Source: Cafeteria roenbergensis (Eukaryota > Sar > Bigyra > Bicosoecida > Cafeteriaceae). Taken from it: a DNA stretch of 62,500 nt. Location of the stretch: NCBI GenBank assembly GCA_008330645.1, contig VLTN01000089.1:1-62500 (forward strand), given 5' to 3'. The notes beneath the pieces are model-generated. The model ran no database searches, was not told the origin of the DNA, and was given only the letters and a program-made list of their open reading frames with translations. Shown here in pieces: positions 62,363-62,500 of the stretch. How positions within the stretch are numbered: position 1 is the first letter of the stretch; each line of letters opens with the position of its first letter. A program made the translations under genes and the position numbers.

Positions 62363-62500
62363 TCAAGCTTGCATCGCGTCAAGCACGCTCCTGTCCCTGC
62401 TGTCGTTGATGTAGCCTGCCACCTGGTGGCAGGGCTCTGCCAGCAGGGACGCTGCCAGCGTGAGGACGCGCTGCTGCGCGCTGACATCCAAGAAATAGAC
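62363..62500 (-). CDS. C-terminal end of an unknown gene (partial)
   Basis: Reading the minus strand inward from the window edge, one frame is open for 45 codons and stops at 62365-62363. The translation (start VYFLDVSAQQRVL, middle PCHQVAGYINDSRDRS, end VLDAMQA) has balanced, protein-like composition unlike the shadow frames nearby. It is convergent with the UVR/GFxF gene, with about 257 bases between stops in which nothing was seen. Family not recognised. Confidence 0.6.
   Translation of the reverse strand, partial: VYFLDVSAQQRVLTLAASLLAEPCHQVAGYINDSRDRSVLDAMQA

Noticed and set aside
1-62500. Search for integrated viral or virophage-like genes and transposons
   Set aside because: No capsid, integrase, polymerase, packaging ATPase or reverse-transcriptase motifs and no long AT-rich block seen.

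Overview
The window is nuclear DNA from a eukaryotic microbe with a very GC-rich genome (about 70 % GC by eye). It has spliceosomal introns that almost all begin GTGAG and end YAG, compact intergenic spaces (about 100-730 bp), genes on both strands, and proteins swollen by Ala/Gly/Pro/Asp-rich low-complexity inserts. The gene set (casein kinase 2 beta, an MRP-type ABC transporter, an EF-2-family GTPase, an EXD2/RRP6-type exonuclease, a giant Cys-rich surface protein with GCTN...DGSC repeats) fits a marine heterotrophic protist. A Cafeteria-like stramenopile is my inference, not something the sequence proves. No virus-derived genes, transposons, rRNA or tRNA genes were recognised.

Layout: 1-10008 holds one giant modular surface protein (or two adjacent reading frames of it), broken by apparent single-base indels, with a near-duplicate indel-ridden block at 1-590. 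10712-12010 is purine nucleoside phosphorylase with a hydrophobic C-terminal tail. 12726-14908 (minus) is a KA1-like plus armadillo-repeat protein, divergent from NAD kinase at 15017-16963. 17340-19291 is casein kinase 2 beta in five exons. 19851-20552 is a small degenerate EF-hand protein. 21239-32061 is a very large low-complexity protein with a Calx-beta-like domain and an RCC1 propeller. 32232-36700 is a DEDDy 3'-5' exonuclease related to EXD2/RRP6L3. 37225-38973 is an unknown protein ending in a CaaX box. 39586-42147 (minus) is a secreted alpha/beta-hydrolase of bacterial type in four exons, divergent from an ABCC transporter at 42441-48026. 48161-50107 (minus) is a leucine-rich-repeat protein. 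50902-56016 (minus, 5' end unresolved) is a divergent EF-2/EFL1-like GTPase. 56727-62105 is a coiled-coil protein with UVR-like hairpins and GFxF repeats at both ends. The last 138 bases carry the C-terminus of another minus-strand gene.

The genes do not form an obvious pathway or operon; this is an ordinary protist gene neighbourhood. The most unusual content is the modular architecture of the 1-10 kb surface protein, domain combinations not familiar to me (tail-anchored PNP; KA1 plus ARM without a kinase; Calx-beta plus RCC1), and a bacterial-looking secreted hydrolase that carries spliceosomal introns. I do not see a discrete new defence or mobile system. Exon borders were placed by hand from reading-frame continuity, splice consensus and family alignment recalled from memory, so they need transcript support.
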